NCBI GenBank assembly: GCA_008694505.1
Contig: VZDJ01000219.1
Coordinates: 2,582,526 to 2,646,525, forward strand
Length of the DNA stretch: 64,000 nucleotides
Direction of reading: 5' to 3'
Source: Cyanoderma ruficeps
Lineage: Eukaryota > Chordata > Aves > Passeriformes > Timaliidae
The notes beneath the pieces are model-generated. The model was given only the letters and a program-made list of their open reading frames with translations. It had not been told where the DNA came from and made no database searches. Position 1 is the first letter of the stretch; each line of letters starts with the position of its first letter. This document shows, piece by piece, positions 1 through 13,529 of the stretch. The translations under genes were made by a program, and so were the position numbers.

Positions 1-549
1 TAGCTATATTTAAAATTGACCAGTGCAGAAGTAAAAATGACAACTTACACAGCTATAAAGCTTTCTTTGTACACTCACTCTTGATAGTCTTCAACACAAT
101 AGGAAAAAATAATGCCTTATTCCGATGTTAACATCTTTGTTACCTGTCAGTGATTTTTGCTTTTGGTTGGTTCATTTTAAAATACCAAGCACAGAACAGG
201 AGGCAGAGGAGACCCCTATTATCAACGTGCGTAAAATGACCTCAAGTAGGTAGGTATCTGTGACCTCCAGATCAGTGACACAGAAAGAGAATATAAACTT
301 CAGATGATACCCTGAATATCTAGACACCTCTGCAGGATTAAGGATCATCAGAATAAAGAGATTTTTTTTTAAAAATAGTCTCTGAGTTTGGAAATATTGT
401 AAATATGCAAAAACTTTTTCATAAACTACACAACAGGTTTAAGCACTTCATACTGAGCTGTAGTTGCAAAACTTACAGGGCATAGACTACTTCCATTTCT
501 GAAACAGGTTACCTCATCCTAGGTATTACCATTTGATTTCCTGGACATT

Positions 550-577
550 AAAAAAAAAAANAAAAAAAGAAAAAAAA
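550..577. repeat. Poly-A tract with one ambiguous base
   Basis: A run of A residues is interrupted by a single N at 561 and continues as A-rich sequence. The N is probably an unresolved homopolymer length. No target-site duplication or retroposed body is visible upstream, so I do not call it a retroposon tail. Confidence 0.85.
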
Positions 578-1490
578 GAGACAAAGCTATACCCTTTTTA
601 TATTTTTTTTAGTGCCATTTTCTTAATGAGAAATTGATGAATGATGACATCTGGCAAGAGAAAAAAAGCATATGGTCTAACTAGCTGTTTCTAGAGAGGT
701 TAAAATCAGCTTTGCAATTTTCTGTGGTTGCCATTATGATTGACAGACCATCAAATAAATCATTCTTCTCCCCCTCTGTGCTGGCCCTCTGTACCATCAA
801 AGACACCAGGGGGTAAATTTGCACTGTACTATATGAGGAATTAGACACGCAAGATCCATTAACATAAATGGGATTTTTGCACCTAATTCCCCACACATCA
901 CGCTGAAAAACGTCGCCGTAGGATATAATATTCATGTTTTCTTCTTTATTCTATTTATAATTTTTAATTATTAATTTCTAGCATAATTGAGTCCTTCTAA
1001 AGAAAATTAAATGCTTAGTATGTTACCTAAAATATTGTTTAAGACCCCTTGGGCTTGGTGTGGAAGATGACAGGGGAGTGTGTACGCATGCGAATCCGAA
1101 CCTCGAAGAAAGCAGGGTGGAAAGGATTGGTGATCCCACACCCAAATTCTTTCCTCACAGCATAACCCAACCCTTACCTGTTTCAGGCCATCCATACCTC
1201 TTTCAAAAAGTAATCAAAATGGATATAACAGCTGATAAGAAAGTAAAGCCAACTAGAGCATCTCTGGGTCAATGGGATGGGACAAAAGGGTGTTGAATTT
1301 GAATATTTTTCCTCCATTATCTCTCAGACTGTTTTACAAAAGGCTTCCTGAATGACTTAAATGAAGTCTGCTGCCATTTGTTTGCTTTCATTAGAAATTC
1401 TGAAACTGATTTATCCAACTTCAATCTGCATAGATTTTATATCTTTCATTTTGGTAAATGTGCAAATGATCAATTCGGGTTGCTGTACTT

Positions 1491-1508
1491 CCCCCCCCCC
1501 GCCCCCCC
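1491..1508. repeat. C-tract (C10-G-C7)
   Basis: Ten C, one G and seven C in a row within AT-rich sequence. The complementary strand is a G-tract that could form G-rich structure. It is a simple repeat with no gene association visible. Confidence 0.9.
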
Positions 1509-3696
1509 AGGGGCTTAATGGCTACACTGAAAAAAGTTGAAGTCCACTGTGGTGGTCTAGAAATGCGATATGGAAAGTTGGTGTTCAGGACATGATTTGT
1601 TGTCCCAAAACACTTCTGTGCAGAACAGAGAACCTTTCTATAAGGAGACAATGTCCTCCGCGTTTCTATCTTAAAGTGGCAAATGCACCAGAGCTTTTGA
1701 GACTGGAATTGATCCTCAGCTGTTTGTGTGCATTAAATCTGGATGGTATTCTCCAAAGATTTAAAAAGAAGTGGTCCTTTATATTAAGGGGCTCAAAAAG
1801 AGAAGATAATGGACAAAACTTCAGGAACAAAAAAAATCAAAAACTAACTAAAAAAGTTTCATGCAGGAATGTGGCAGGTTCAAGGGAAAAAAGGAATTAC
1901 ATGAGCAACATAGAATTGAGGCTAGGTTTGATATCACACAGTTTAAGATCTGAATAACTGAGATAATATTAACAAATTTCCAGGCCAGACAAGTAATCTG
2001 TTGCCTTTATTAGAGACTGAGGAGAAACCAAGGCAAAGAATGGTGCAGCAGTACAGATGAGGTCCGTGAAGATGAAGCAAATCAGGTACATTTTCTTGAG
2101 GGAGATACTGACAGATTTTAACTTAACAGGCAAAAGGACAAGTCCCAACCTGGCTTGCAGATCTGAACAAGAATTGTCTATTTGGAAGGGGTGAGGAAGA
2201 AGAGGGAGAAGTGCTGAGGTATTAACTCCCTTTTTTGTTTTGGTTATGATTAATATTGAAAGAAAGTCAGTGAAACACAGCAGAGACAGAAAAACACTAG
2301 GTGAGAGAAGAAAGGTCAGAATAAGACTTAGTTTTACAACCTATTCAACACATTTCAGTGTGAAAGATACAATTTAAAACTATAAAATAGTATTTGGGTC
2401 TTTATTTCCAGTGTTTGCTACCACCTTTTCTTCTGTACTTTCAGAATTCACATTTTTAAAAAGTGTAAGTTCAAACTCTAGAGAAAGCATGTTCCTATAA
2501 GAACAGTGTGAACACAGAGCTTATTTGCTATCTTGGTCCTTTTCTGACAAAGCCTGACAAACAGTCCCTCTGTTCCTAACAAGTCTGTTTTATATAACAA
2601 GCTTGTTTTGAACAAGTATTTTTGTAAGAAGCATCTATATCTGCACTGATTTCTGTAAACTCTGCTGCTTACTAGTTAATCTAACAGCTTTGCACATCAC
2701 TTCAGCAGAGAAAGGAAACCTGTACCCTTTTGCTTCTTGTGTGACAAGTTTTTATATGAGAATATATTTTCACATAATATAATGGGGCTTTTCATACTTT
2801 CTTTTTCTTAAGATTTTCATTTCCTTTTACTTTTCAGGAGCATTGATTGAGAAAAAAAAATTCAAAGGTATAGTTCATGCTTACAGCCTTTTCTATATCC
2901 AGTGCCCTCATATCTGACATAACCAATTATCCAAACAATGCTACCAGCACCTTCATTTCTGCTGAACCATACACACTCCTTTCAATCACTCCTGAAATTA
3001 CTGAGCGGGAGCTTTTCTGGACGACTTCTAAAATGGATATGCTCATATTCGTCATCATTTCTCTCAGTTTCATTAGTCTGCATTTTCCTGTGATGAACAG
3101 ACCCTGAACTGACAGCTACATTTTTAATGTTTCCTGTTGTTTTCATTTACCTAACAGCTTATGGTACTCCAGTTGAATTCCCTGTGAACCTGCTTTCTGT
3201 TTGCTACTGCTGGATTACAATGAACATAATTAATAAAACAGCACTAGGCAACTCAGTTGTGTCAAACATGGGACATGACAAAATGAGTCAAATAGATTCA
3301 CTTTTATATCTATTGCTTGATGAAATGCCCAACAAGTTACCAGAGATGGTGCCAAGAGATTAAATCTTCTTGTTAATAGCATAGAAAAATCAATGTTACC
3401 TTCAAGAGATTGCTGATAAAAGATTATAGAAATATTTTCTTTTCTGGGTAACCACTGTGCCTGTTGCCCTTATATTTTAAATTCTTTATTAGGAGATAAA
3501 AAGTACTCTCAGTGATGTAATTATTTTTTTATTTTCATGAATTTGAGTTTAAGAGTTTGTTTGTGCCTGCCTCTTTTGGGGCATATATTTCCATGGACAC
3601 TTTGAAAAATTTGATTTCCAATGAGGGAACAAAGTAACTGTGGCATGTAGGAAGAATGATCATTAGTTTAATTTGCATATTGGATGTAAAATATCT

Positions 3697-3713
3697 GCGT
3701 GTGTGTGTGTGTG
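3697..3713. repeat. (GT)n microsatellite
   Basis: About eight GT dinucleotide units. Short simple repeat with no other feature attached. Confidence 0.9.
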
Positions 3714-4447
3714 AACTAAGTTGCCTTCATTGTGGTTTCCATTTACTTTCTTCTGGATAAAACCAGGTAAGTCACTTGGATAGTCAACGTTAAATGTATC
3801 TCAGTCCCTTCTGAAACACCAAAGGAAAACTGTGAAGATACTTGTGCATGTAACTGCAGTCTGAAAATGGAATATATATATCGTGCACCTCATCTTGTAC
3901 ATCTCAAAGAAACTGCCTGTAAAGTTTAGAAAAGTGTGGCCTTCAGCATCTTCATGCTGTAATAACAAAGCCTGGTTTTATTGCAGGGTAGTTGAGCAGA
4001 TGAACAATACATCCCTTAAAACCTCAAATGAAGCTGCTATTTCCCAAGCATTGTTGTTCTCTAAATCTGATTCAGGCTCCCTTATCTCCCGTGCTTTTCT
4101 CTAAGCAGATTATAATTGATCAGACTTATCAGTAATGTGGTATCTTGAGTTTATTATTTTATGAGCTCATGCTCAAAGGGTTTTTCCCCTGCCCCGCACT
4201 GAGAACATTTTATATGTTCTGTTTATGGTAGCAGTGACCACTTCTCAGCTATCTCAGTGCAGATCAACATCTCATTTATTCTCCTACTTTTGCCTCAAGG
4301 TCTCCCAGTGCTGTTACTCCACAGTCAGTTCCTCTCAGGTGTATGAGTTTTCATTTTCCCCTGATGAACTTTCTTGTGTTCATTATGAAATTTTACTAAG
4401 ATAATCTTTCTACAAGATAAAGCAACAAATAATCTTTTTGTTGGTGG

Positions 4448-4461
4448 TTTTTTTTTTTTTT
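4448..4461. repeat. Poly-T tract
   Basis: Uninterrupted run of T. Simple repeat. Confidence 0.9.
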
Positions 4462-4794
4462 AAATTCCTGAACAGGGATGTTGAAAAGACCCTAAAAATC
4501 ACCATGTGAACTCTGTAATGGTGTTTCTTTCTCTTTATCAGAGGAGGCACATTTTTGACAAGCTGCTTAAGTAGTTTCATAAATATTTTTGTCATAATTT
4601 ATATTGGTAAAACACCCGAAACAATTGTCTTCAAAATGAATTGCAGCCAATGCTGTAATTACAGCCAGTCAGAAGGGGCAAGTAGAATTTATTGTTGCTT
4701 TCATTACAGTGACATGAGAGATACTGTTCCTCATTGTTCAGTGTAGTTTTTTTCTCCATATTTAGATTTACACTGTAGAATATTCCTACCTCAG

Positions 4795-4824
4795 AAAAAA
4801 AAAAAACCCAACCTAAACCAAACT
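4795..4824 (+). repeat. A-run followed by A/C-rich tract
   Basis: A12 followed by an ACCCAACCTAAACCAAAC-type sequence. Similar A/C-rich tracts recur at 16848-16893, 27065-27090 and 43657-43686. They may be decayed retroposon tails or plain low-complexity DNA; no body is visible upstream. Confidence 0.6.
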
Positions 4825-7340
4825 AATCCATTGAAGATACTTAGAAAAAGAAATTCGGCATAATAGTGCTGATTTTGTGAATACCATGTATCTGTTTCCT
4901 TATGAGACTGATAAAAAGCTTGATATAGCTGATGAAGAGAGCTACAGATTCAAAATCTGTTATTTGCTAATGGACAGTAATTCAGCAATTTCCTACAAAT
5001 TTTGTACTGACTAATGAAGGAATCTTCCCACATCCTATGGGCAATGACCACACTGCAAATACTTAGTCCCTCATATCCTTGCTTTGATAATCTGTAACCT
5101 GAAACTTCATGGCCTGCATAGGAAAGGACCTTTTTATGGCTCTAAGTTATAGACCTGAACTACTCTGACTTTCTGCAGGAAAACTGTGAAAAAAAACCTG
5201 CCATGACATTAAAATTATTGGAGAAATGCAGCTTCTCTTTTGTGGTTTGTTGCTTTATTCCACAGCAGAGTACACAGAAAACACAATCATATGTAGATCT
5301 GTGCATAAAATTTAGCAGGTTAAAATGGGAAGACTTCTTTTGAATAGTTATCAAGGATGATGAAATCCAACCAATCATCAAAAACAACCCCAACAACAAA
5401 CAGTAGTAATTGCCTTTAAATTGATTTTAAAATGTGAGATATTTAAATTAAGTACCTCACTTAATTATAGATTATTTCTTTCTAGACCAATAAACAGAAG
5501 AAATATGGCTTAATTATTTTGAATATTCAGGTTTTACATAAATGTGTTACACAAAAGAAAGAATAACATTGTGTTTAAGATATTATAGTAGATATAATTT
5601 CTCTTCATTTCATTTCATTATATTTGCATTTCTGACCTGAATATAAACCCTATAGATAATAAAAGTAGGCATGTGCTTAATTTTTGAGTAAAAAATAATA
5701 ATAATTTTTAAAAAAAATCAAGGAACTCTCATACAGTACTGACCTAAACAAGAGCTAAGTTTAGAATGAATGTACAAATTTACTCAAGACGCAAATGTTG
5801 TAAATTTTGTAAAACAAATAAAATCCACAACCTAGTACAGGACAGAACCTGCTTCCTGTTCCACAAAAGGATATTGCACGTTTACAAAATGGATGAGTTT
5901 ATTTCTTAGACTCTCCTACACAACAGCTGTGCAAGATTGAAACTGGCACGATACAAACAGAAGTTGTTTTGTTATCATGGTTGTGAAGAATGAATTGGAA
6001 ATGTGAACACCTATGTCTCAAACAACTGAAAGGAAATAAATCTCTAGTATTCAAATCATGATTTCATACCTCTTATAGTTCAGTCGTTTGTTTCCTATTT
6101 GAGTACACAGGATTATCTGTGCTGAAGCAGTATCTGATTTTGTCTCACTAAATCCTGAACTTAAAAAAGAGAAAAGAAGGAAAGATTCTGACCCAAAAAA
6201 CATGTAGAATATTACCTTAAATGTGTTAGTAGTCCCTGACCTTTCGGACTTGGTTAACGAATGGACAAAATGTCAAGCAACATTTAAAGGAAGCTGAGAA
6301 GTCCAGACAGGGCAGCTGGCAAGGATAAATCCAACACCAGTGATAAAGACAAAGGTCAGGGGGCAAATATATGAAAATTACTTTGTTCAAGTGAGGACAG
6401 CAATACTGTCACATCTGTCAGTTCTTTAGAGCATCTGAATAATAATTTCCCTTGGATCAGGACCCAAATGAGCCTTATAATATGAGACTGTAATTCCCCT
6501 TTGGGTAAAAACCTCTTTAAACACAATGATAGCCTAAAGATTACTGGAACAGGAATAAACAACATCCCTTGGTCACACAGGAACTGCACTGCAGACACTC
6601 ACAGTGATGACAGATTCCTCGTTACCAGAATGCCCTCAAAATGAAACAGGCAATGCAGGACAGACAGACACAAAGAGCTTCAGCAAATAAATGATTCAAA
6701 GTCATCAGAGCTGGAAGACCGAAGTATTTCCTCACTGAGTTTGGGTATATAGAGACAGGTGAAAAAGTTCTTTGCTGTGACAGAAGCTTAGCTCATGACT
6801 GGTTGAAGTGTGCACCCCCCCTCCTCTGCAGCAGACTGTAAGCACAAGAGAAGGGAGAGATGTGTAATCTGCATCTGTACTCAAAAGATAAAAAAAGCAG
6901 GAGCCTAGAAAGCTTAAAGTATTACTGTCGTGCAGCTAATGTGAAATCAATGGCAGCAAAACACCTCTCAGAGCTCGCGGTGACACGGGCTGAGGGAGAG
7001 GCCCCACAGGCTGGGAAAGGGAAACAACTTCTGAAGTGAGACTTCTCCCTGTGAAAACAGCCCAGAACCTGCTGATCCTTCATGATGTTGTGGTGTCTTC
7101 ATGAAAGGAGAATGAGCATCAAGTTTTAAATGCATGTCATTTAGAAAACTCTGCACACGTTCGGTGCCTAGATCATAAAATTGGCCACTGACTGAAATGG
7201 GAACATATCAAAATAAGAACATGAATTACAATAATAAAAATTACATTTTTTTCTGAACTCCTTAGCAAGATAAAAGCTCCCTGTCTGATACATTTGCCCT
7301 TCTACATTTGTTTTTGCATTTCCCATATCTGATGGCAAAG

Positions 7341-7353
7341 CACACACACACAC
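7341..7353. repeat. Short (CA)n microsatellite
   Basis: About six CA units within ordinary non-coding sequence. Confidence 0.85.
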
Positions 7354-10300
7354 TTTGCAGCAAAACAATCCATATTCATATCTGAGAGTGCATTATGTAA
7401 TTCTGTCTTCAGATAATGTAACTGTAATGTGAAGTGAAAAGTGCTGAATAAATTACTTATCCTGATAAGTGTTTCTCTGTAAATGAAAGTCTAAAGGCAT
7501 CACAACAGCAGGGGTAACATTCAGGCTGAAATAGGAATTGGAATTGTAGAGAGCATTTTCACTGTCCTGGTGGCATGAAATGGGACTGGTCAATGTACAA
7601 CACATCCTTAATATTGTTTCCAAAAGAAAAAAAACTGATAATCTAAGATTCCTGTGTGAGTGTGTAGTATAGAGCCAGGATTTATCAGGGCCATAATGGA
7701 TGGGAACATACTCACAATGATTCTGTTATGAAACTCTAACTTCAGAGTCATAACACTTCCCATGCAGTAGCAGCGCCATTCATGAATCAGGGGAAAACAT
7801 TTGACATTAATTTGTTAAATAACCTGTTTCTGAAATGGAACAATGGGTCAAGATGAGTCAATTACTATTTACACATTTGCCCAGCAGTGTGACAGCTGCA
7901 GCCACAGGTAGAGCACACACTTGCTTGGGGAAAAGGCTGCTGAGAGTGGAAAAACAACCTGAGAATTGCCACAGCCATCTCCCTTCCCGGCTTTGCCCTG
8001 TGCCATCCTCCATCCTGCTCCCCCCAGCCTCCTCCCCGGTGCCAGGGAGCTTGAGCAGTGTGGCAAAGTGTTAATATTTCACTGAGTAAAACGGCGTGTT
8101 GGCAAAATTACCCTCCCCAGAGTGAGAGCCAGAGGGGCTGAGCAGAGGTTTGAATTTACTCTGACTGCTACAGGCTGCCCTTGGCTCAGGTTGTAATGAG
8201 CTTTCCCTCTGGAGAGGGCAAATCCCCAGGGCTTGGTGCAGAAAAGGGAACAGAGAAGGGCATTGCTTCACATTCATGTTAGTACAGGGGTGTGTTTTGA
8301 GGAGAGAGCTGCAAAATTAAAGAGAAATTGAGAGGTAAAAGGGGAAAATTGAAAGAAGAGGGAAAAGAGAAGACAAACTGTAAATCGCAGAGAAACAATA
8401 GGAAAATCAGAAACAATAGGAAAAAAAACCACCAAGGAATGAAATACTTGCAGTAGCAAGGAAGTAACAGGATAAGAAAGTTACTCTTCAGTTACTGTTT
8501 TATGGGATTCTGTTTACCCAAAGCACAGAGATGAAACATAAAATGAACAACAGACAACAGAGTAAAGAATATTTATAGCCATCTATCAATGTGGAAAGCA
8601 AATTCAAGTTCATGTAGAAAGAAACATCAAACTTTCTAGCATTTAAAAAGTCAAGGTTTGATTATTTTTAATTAAATTTTAAATTCGGGTGAAATTTATA
8701 ATTTGTTGAACAGCTGCTGACATTTTTGCTTTTCCCCAGACTCCCCGAGAGGCTAGAAGGCTTTATCTCAAAGAAGAGAGGGAGGACAGGAATCAAATTC
8801 TTCCTGAAAAGATGAATACATAAAAACATTCAACCTGTGATGCCTTTTGGTTCTGATCTCAATCTTAGCCTTTAAATCAGCACAACTCACTGTCACTGAG
8901 GAGAAGATATGGAACAGGAAGACGAATCACACAGGTACGTGTGGGGAAGCAGCAAACCTGGTAAAGAACATTTCTAGATGAACTAACAACCCTTCATGAA
9001 TAATGAACACCAGAATGCAGCCATACAGGTTATTTCTGTCACCAGTTCCTCTGTCTAGGGCTTTATATCAACAGAAAGTTATTTTTAAAGACTTGCACAG
9101 TGTTTCTTGTTTGGTGGTGTTTTGCACACACTTTACACTGATGCAGGGTTAAACAAGTCAGATATGGAAAAGGACAGGAAACTCACTGGTCTCTGGGCAC
9201 AAAGTGGTCTGGTACTTTTAAATAACATTGTAATTTGAATTATAGAAGGTTAGAGTAGGATTCTGAACAGTTCATGATAAACAACTGTTACACTGATCAT
9301 TTCATCTTAATTTCAGGGAGATTTCACCCTAGCGATTCAAATTTCTTTTTGCTTTAGCACCTGTATGTTTCTTTAAGTCAAAGCATTGCTCTTAAAACAG
9401 GCCTCTGACACCAGGGGTGAAGCTCTGAAAAGTTACCCCAAGATCACAGCAGACATGACTTACATTAGCTTTGAGTGTTGGAATACATGAAAAAATCCGT
9501 ATCACAAATAAAGAAAGACAGGATAAAAAAAAATACCCATGGGCAAGTTTGTCACCCAATGTCAAAGTTGCCCATTCCTCCTTCTTCTGCACCAAGTCCC
9601 AGCTGTAACTGCAGCAAAGGGTTTTTGTCAGGTTGACATTTCCTTTCCTTTACTTACCCACCAGAACAACTGGCTGCCTCAGAAACATCTTATTCAATAG
9701 AGATCCCTGGTCTTAGATTTTGCAATAATACCCACAGAATGCCAGTAGGTCAAACACCACCAATAATTTCACACAAACTACTGACTAAGCATGAAGCCTA
9801 CACAAAAATTACACCTGAAGACAGGTAACATTTTGTTTCTTCATTCTTCCACCGGTCCTAAAGAGGAAGCTCTGCTTAGGGCAAACAGTTTCAGGAACCA
9901 ACCCCACCTCAAACGCTGGCAGTCCCTGTTAATCACTCTAAGTGCATCCCTGATTTGTTTACCAGGGAAGCTGCCACTTGTCAAACAGCTCTCAGGGCTG
10001 TTGTTTGCACGCTGCAGATGTAAATCATGACGCGACCGTGGCAATGTGACAGCAGCAAAATGTCCGAGCTCCTTTGAGGAGACAAGATGACAGGGAACAG
10101 AACAGACCTGCTCAGCTGATAATTCCTGACACCGAGCATAGGTTGCTGATTTTAGCTGGGTTTTTTCAGTTTTACATAAAACCGCTTCAGCGATTTACAA
10201 ATACAACCAAAGAGAAGACCCCACCTCTCTTCACAGAGCTGTGGGTCAGGCAACAAAAGCTGTCAAAGGAGAGACAAAGAGAAAGGGCCTTTGGAGATGA

Positions 10301-11111
10301 CATTTTGTCCTGCCTGGTGATTTCATGACTCCACCATGCCCTTTGGCAGGGAAAAGATGCATTGCTATTAAAATAGGGAGTAGACAAGAGGACAAAGATA
10401 ACTTTTATTTTTCTTCACCTAGTCTTCGTTTGGGAAAAATGAATTTCATTTAAGAGTAAACATGCTGACTTAGATACTCTCTCAAACTAGCATGCCACCA
10501 ACCCTTCAAAATTTTTCAAGAACAGACTTCCACCTGAACCAGGTCCACTGCAAACAGGAAAAGGAGAGAAATGCAAAAGACATCATAAAACTGGTACAAT
10601 AATTTTGTGAGAGCTACACAATAAATTGAAAAAACCTAGCAATTAACGTTCATTTTCACTCTGTAAAATTACATTCTTTTAACTCAAACAGCTTGTTAAT
10701 ACTTATTGTGACAATGGTTTGATCCAAACCTCTTGCTGCAATTCAGAAAATACTGTAATAGAAAGTCCCTTCAGAGGTGTGGGGGCACAGCTGGTTCTGA
10801 AACCCAGCTCAACTCCAGTGAACCTTTTGGGCTCCAACTTGGCCTTCACAGAAAATGCACAGCTGGGGAAAAGGAGGAGTGGAAGGTGATGGCCTTTGAG
10901 TCCCTGTTTTGAACCACATCTAATCTGCAGAGATCAAGGAAAGAATTTCTGGTGTTTTACATTCTCCAGTTGTATTTCAAAGCACATTGGCTTTTTCTAC
11001 TTTTTTAAGAGAATTTGCATAAATGCTAAATTCAGCATACAAACAAGAACGCGAGGAATAAGCTTAATGGCTTTTTTCCCAACTGCCCACAATTTTTCAT
11101 TACTAATTACA

Positions 11112-11215
11112 AGCTAGTCTAACTTCTAGTGGAAGGCGTCCCTGCCCATGGCAGAGGGGTTGGAACTAAATAGTTTCTAAGGTCTTTTCCAACCCAAACC
11201 ATTCTATGATTTTAA
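11112..11215 (+). mobile_element. CR1 LINE 3' end, truncated
   Basis: The segment reads as the conserved 3' untranslated end of a CR1 non-LTR retrotransposon in plus orientation. It has 'CTAGTGGAAGGCGTCCCTGC', then 'CCCATGGCAGAGGGGTTGGA', then 'AACCCAAACCATTCTATGAT' at the terminus. CR1 is the dominant LINE of birds and is also found in crocodilians and turtles; copies are usually 5'-truncated, as here, where only about 100 bp remain and no reverse transcriptase survives. The terminal ATTCTATG octamer is present once and has decayed after that. This element is the best single pointer to a sauropsid, probably avian, genome. Confidence 0.93.
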
Positions 11216-11648
11216 TCCACCATTCCAATTTCAATTAAACAAAAAACTAAAAAAGTATATGCTTTCAAAATAGCTTAAAATTTGCCACTAGTGTCCATCC
11301 AAAAACTTGACACCCATGTATATATAGAAAACATAGCCACAAAACCACACTATGAGTTCATTTTATTTCTTTCAGTCCTCTTAACATGAGGTTATGAGCA
11401 GAAGTAGGCTTAACACAGATGCTTAAACTGCACCTAGATTATGAAAATCTCCATCCCATCCTAAATTTTCCACTGTTGAGAGGGTAAGAAAAGACAAAAA
11501 GGCTTGAGAAGCCACCTGAGGTACCAAAGAGAGTCTAAAGTAGAGTTAACTGGAGGTTTTTGTCCAGTGTTGTCCTGGCCCCCTCATCCCACTACCCACA
11601 GGTATTTTCTGTGAGTGCTCAGGCTGTTTGTGCTGATTTCATTAGCAC
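11216..11648. other. Non-coding spacer between CR1 relic and minisatellite
   Basis: Unique AT-rich sequence. No ORF, RNA gene or repeat recognised. Confidence 0.7.
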
Positions 11649-11952
11649 GTGTATGGAACACAGATATGGGAACCTACACTCTATTGGGGTATGGAACACA
11701 GATATGGGTACCTACACTCTATTAGGGTATGGAACACAGATTTGGGTACCTACACTCTATTAGGGTATGGAACACAGATATGGGTACCTACACTCTATTA
11801 GGGTATGGAACACAGATTTGGGTACCTACACTCTGTTAGGGCATGGAGCACAGATACAGGTACCTACACTCTGTTAGGGCATGGAGCACAGATACAGGTA
11901 CCTACACTCTGTTAGGGCATGGAGCACTGATACTGCTACCTACGCTCTATTA
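11649..11952 (+). repeat. 38-bp minisatellite, eight tandem copies
   Basis: Eight head-to-tail units of exactly 38 bp start at 11649, 11687, 11725, 11763, 11801, 11839, 11877 and 11915, with a decaying ninth start at 11953. The unit begins GGGTATGGAACACAGATA and holds GGTACCTACACTCTATTA. Units 2 and 4 are identical. Units 3 and 5 share an A-to-T change and differ from each other by one base. Units 6 and 7 are identical and carry a GCATGGAGCACAGATACA variant. Outer copies are the most diverged. A 38-bp unit is not a multiple of three, so it is not a coding repeat, although the first copies lie inside an ORF by chance. No unique spacers separate the units, which excludes a CRISPR array. Confidence 0.97.
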
Positions 11953-12652
11953 GGGCTTAGGAACATTTTGTATACAGATTCTGTGGTTATATCCAGGGAG
12001 CACAGAAGGAAATTGGACACGTTTGTTTCAGTGTTTTCTGCTGCTTAAGCCAATCACCAATGAGGAGATCACTGCCATAACATCAGAGATGCTGCTGCAA
12101 ATGTCACTGTCTGGAGAGCCAGATATTCACCACTCTCACTACCTGTCCCAGACCAAATCAAAGTCCAACAGGAGAGCTGCGTCTCCCAGCTTCTGGCACT
12201 GTTGAGGTCATGAACTGAGTTCCTGGGATAAGGGTTTGAATCAGAAATAGACGTCGAAGCCTACAGTGTCTCACCAAGTCTCTCAGAGGAATGGTTGCCT
12301 GCAGAACGTTTCTTTCCACAAAAAGTATGAGTAATGCAGCAGGGAGGAAAAACAAAGAACAGAAGGCAACCTCTCACTCTCTAAACGGGGGCACTGTGTT
12401 GTCATTAATGACTAACACCAGAAAGTGTCTAGAAAAGCTGCAACAATAAGCATAAGGGAAACTGAAGCAATAACGTCACACTTTCACAGTTATAAAATCT
12501 CTCTGACATGCTTGGCAAGGAAGTTTAGTGTGAAGGGACTAGTATATGCAGGATGTAGTAGGAGCAGCAGAAAAAGAATGAAAAAAAGCCTCTGCATTTG
12601 TTGATTAATCACAAGCATGTCCTTGAGTTCCCTTCAAACTTTTGACCATGAC

Positions 12653-12666
12653 AAAAAAAAAAAAAA
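12653..12666. repeat. Poly-A tract
   Basis: Uninterrupted A14. Simple repeat. Confidence 0.9.
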
Positions 12667-13529
12667 TTATCCCAGGAAAGAGAATGACACCATGTTTTGA
12701 GAACAAAACATCAACAAGGCACCATCAAATTTGATAAATCCATAGCAATATACTGTGTATTGCCATACACGACTGGGTGAAATTAGGGGCTGTCAAAGTC
12801 AGAAGTCCAGTACCAATGTGAGACGGATCTTGTGGAGAAAATGTGAGCAACCTCAAAAACCTCTCCTTTATCCATGAGTGTCTCCCAGCAGTTAGGTTGT
12901 TGTAATTGAGAACAGAGTTAAAAAATGGAAGAAAATTTCATTTGAGGAAGTTGGAATTCTAAACTAAAAGCCTGGAATCTCAAATGCAATGCTTTTCTTC
13001 TTAAAACACATAAAAATTTTGGTACCTATGGATAAAACCTGGCTTTTTCCATGAGCATCTTTTGTATTGTGTGGCAATAATTTTCAACTCTGGAATTCTG
13101 ATTCTCCAACTAAAAGAAAGCCATTCTCCACATAAAACCATATTTTATACAGACTGTACCTAAGGCCCACAAAGTATCCCTTGTTGACAGCTGGACAGAT
13201 TTCCATGAAGAAAACAGATATTTTGGGTAGCTGATAACTGCATTGAAAGAAACGCTAGGGCAGAAACTCACCGTGAATGAATAGGGTGCACCAGGCAAGG
13301 CAACACCTTGTTTGCGCTTCTTTTGGTCCTTACACAAGCAATTCAGGCAAAATTATCAAGAAATCAGGTGGGGGTTTTATCCCATTTCTTTTTTGTTTCT
13401 TTTCTGTTTTGCAATTGGTTTAGAAAAACATTTTCTAAGGTATGCCCTAAAATTTCTTAGAGCTACCAGGGAGTAATTTCCTCAGCCTAATCTCCTCCAC
13501 AAGATTGTAAAAACTGTAGGATAAAAGGG

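Larger units (their letters stand above)
1..3690. other. Non-coding block, no gene recognised
   Basis: AT-rich unique-looking DNA. ORFs here are short, overlap in several frames and show no domain, signal peptide or family resemblance that I recognise. It holds a poly-A tract with a single N at 561 and a C-tract at 1491-1508, both listed separately. I see no transposon end, RNA gene or CpG island. It could be intergenic or intronic; the sequence does not distinguish these. Confidence 0.7.
3714..11111. other. Non-coding block, no gene recognised
   Basis: Unique-looking sequence. It contains a T-run at 4448-4461, an A/C-rich tract at 4795-4824, a short (CA)n at 7341-7353, and a locally GC-rich, C-rich patch around 7960-8060. 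The ORFs on both strands around 7835-8277 overlap each other and arise from that GC-rich composition. No protein family, RNA gene or transposon end was recognised. Confidence 0.7.

Noticed and set aside
11649..11952. CRISPR-like array
   Set aside because: The 38-bp units are directly adjacent with no unique spacers; the setting is vertebrate. It is a minisatellite.
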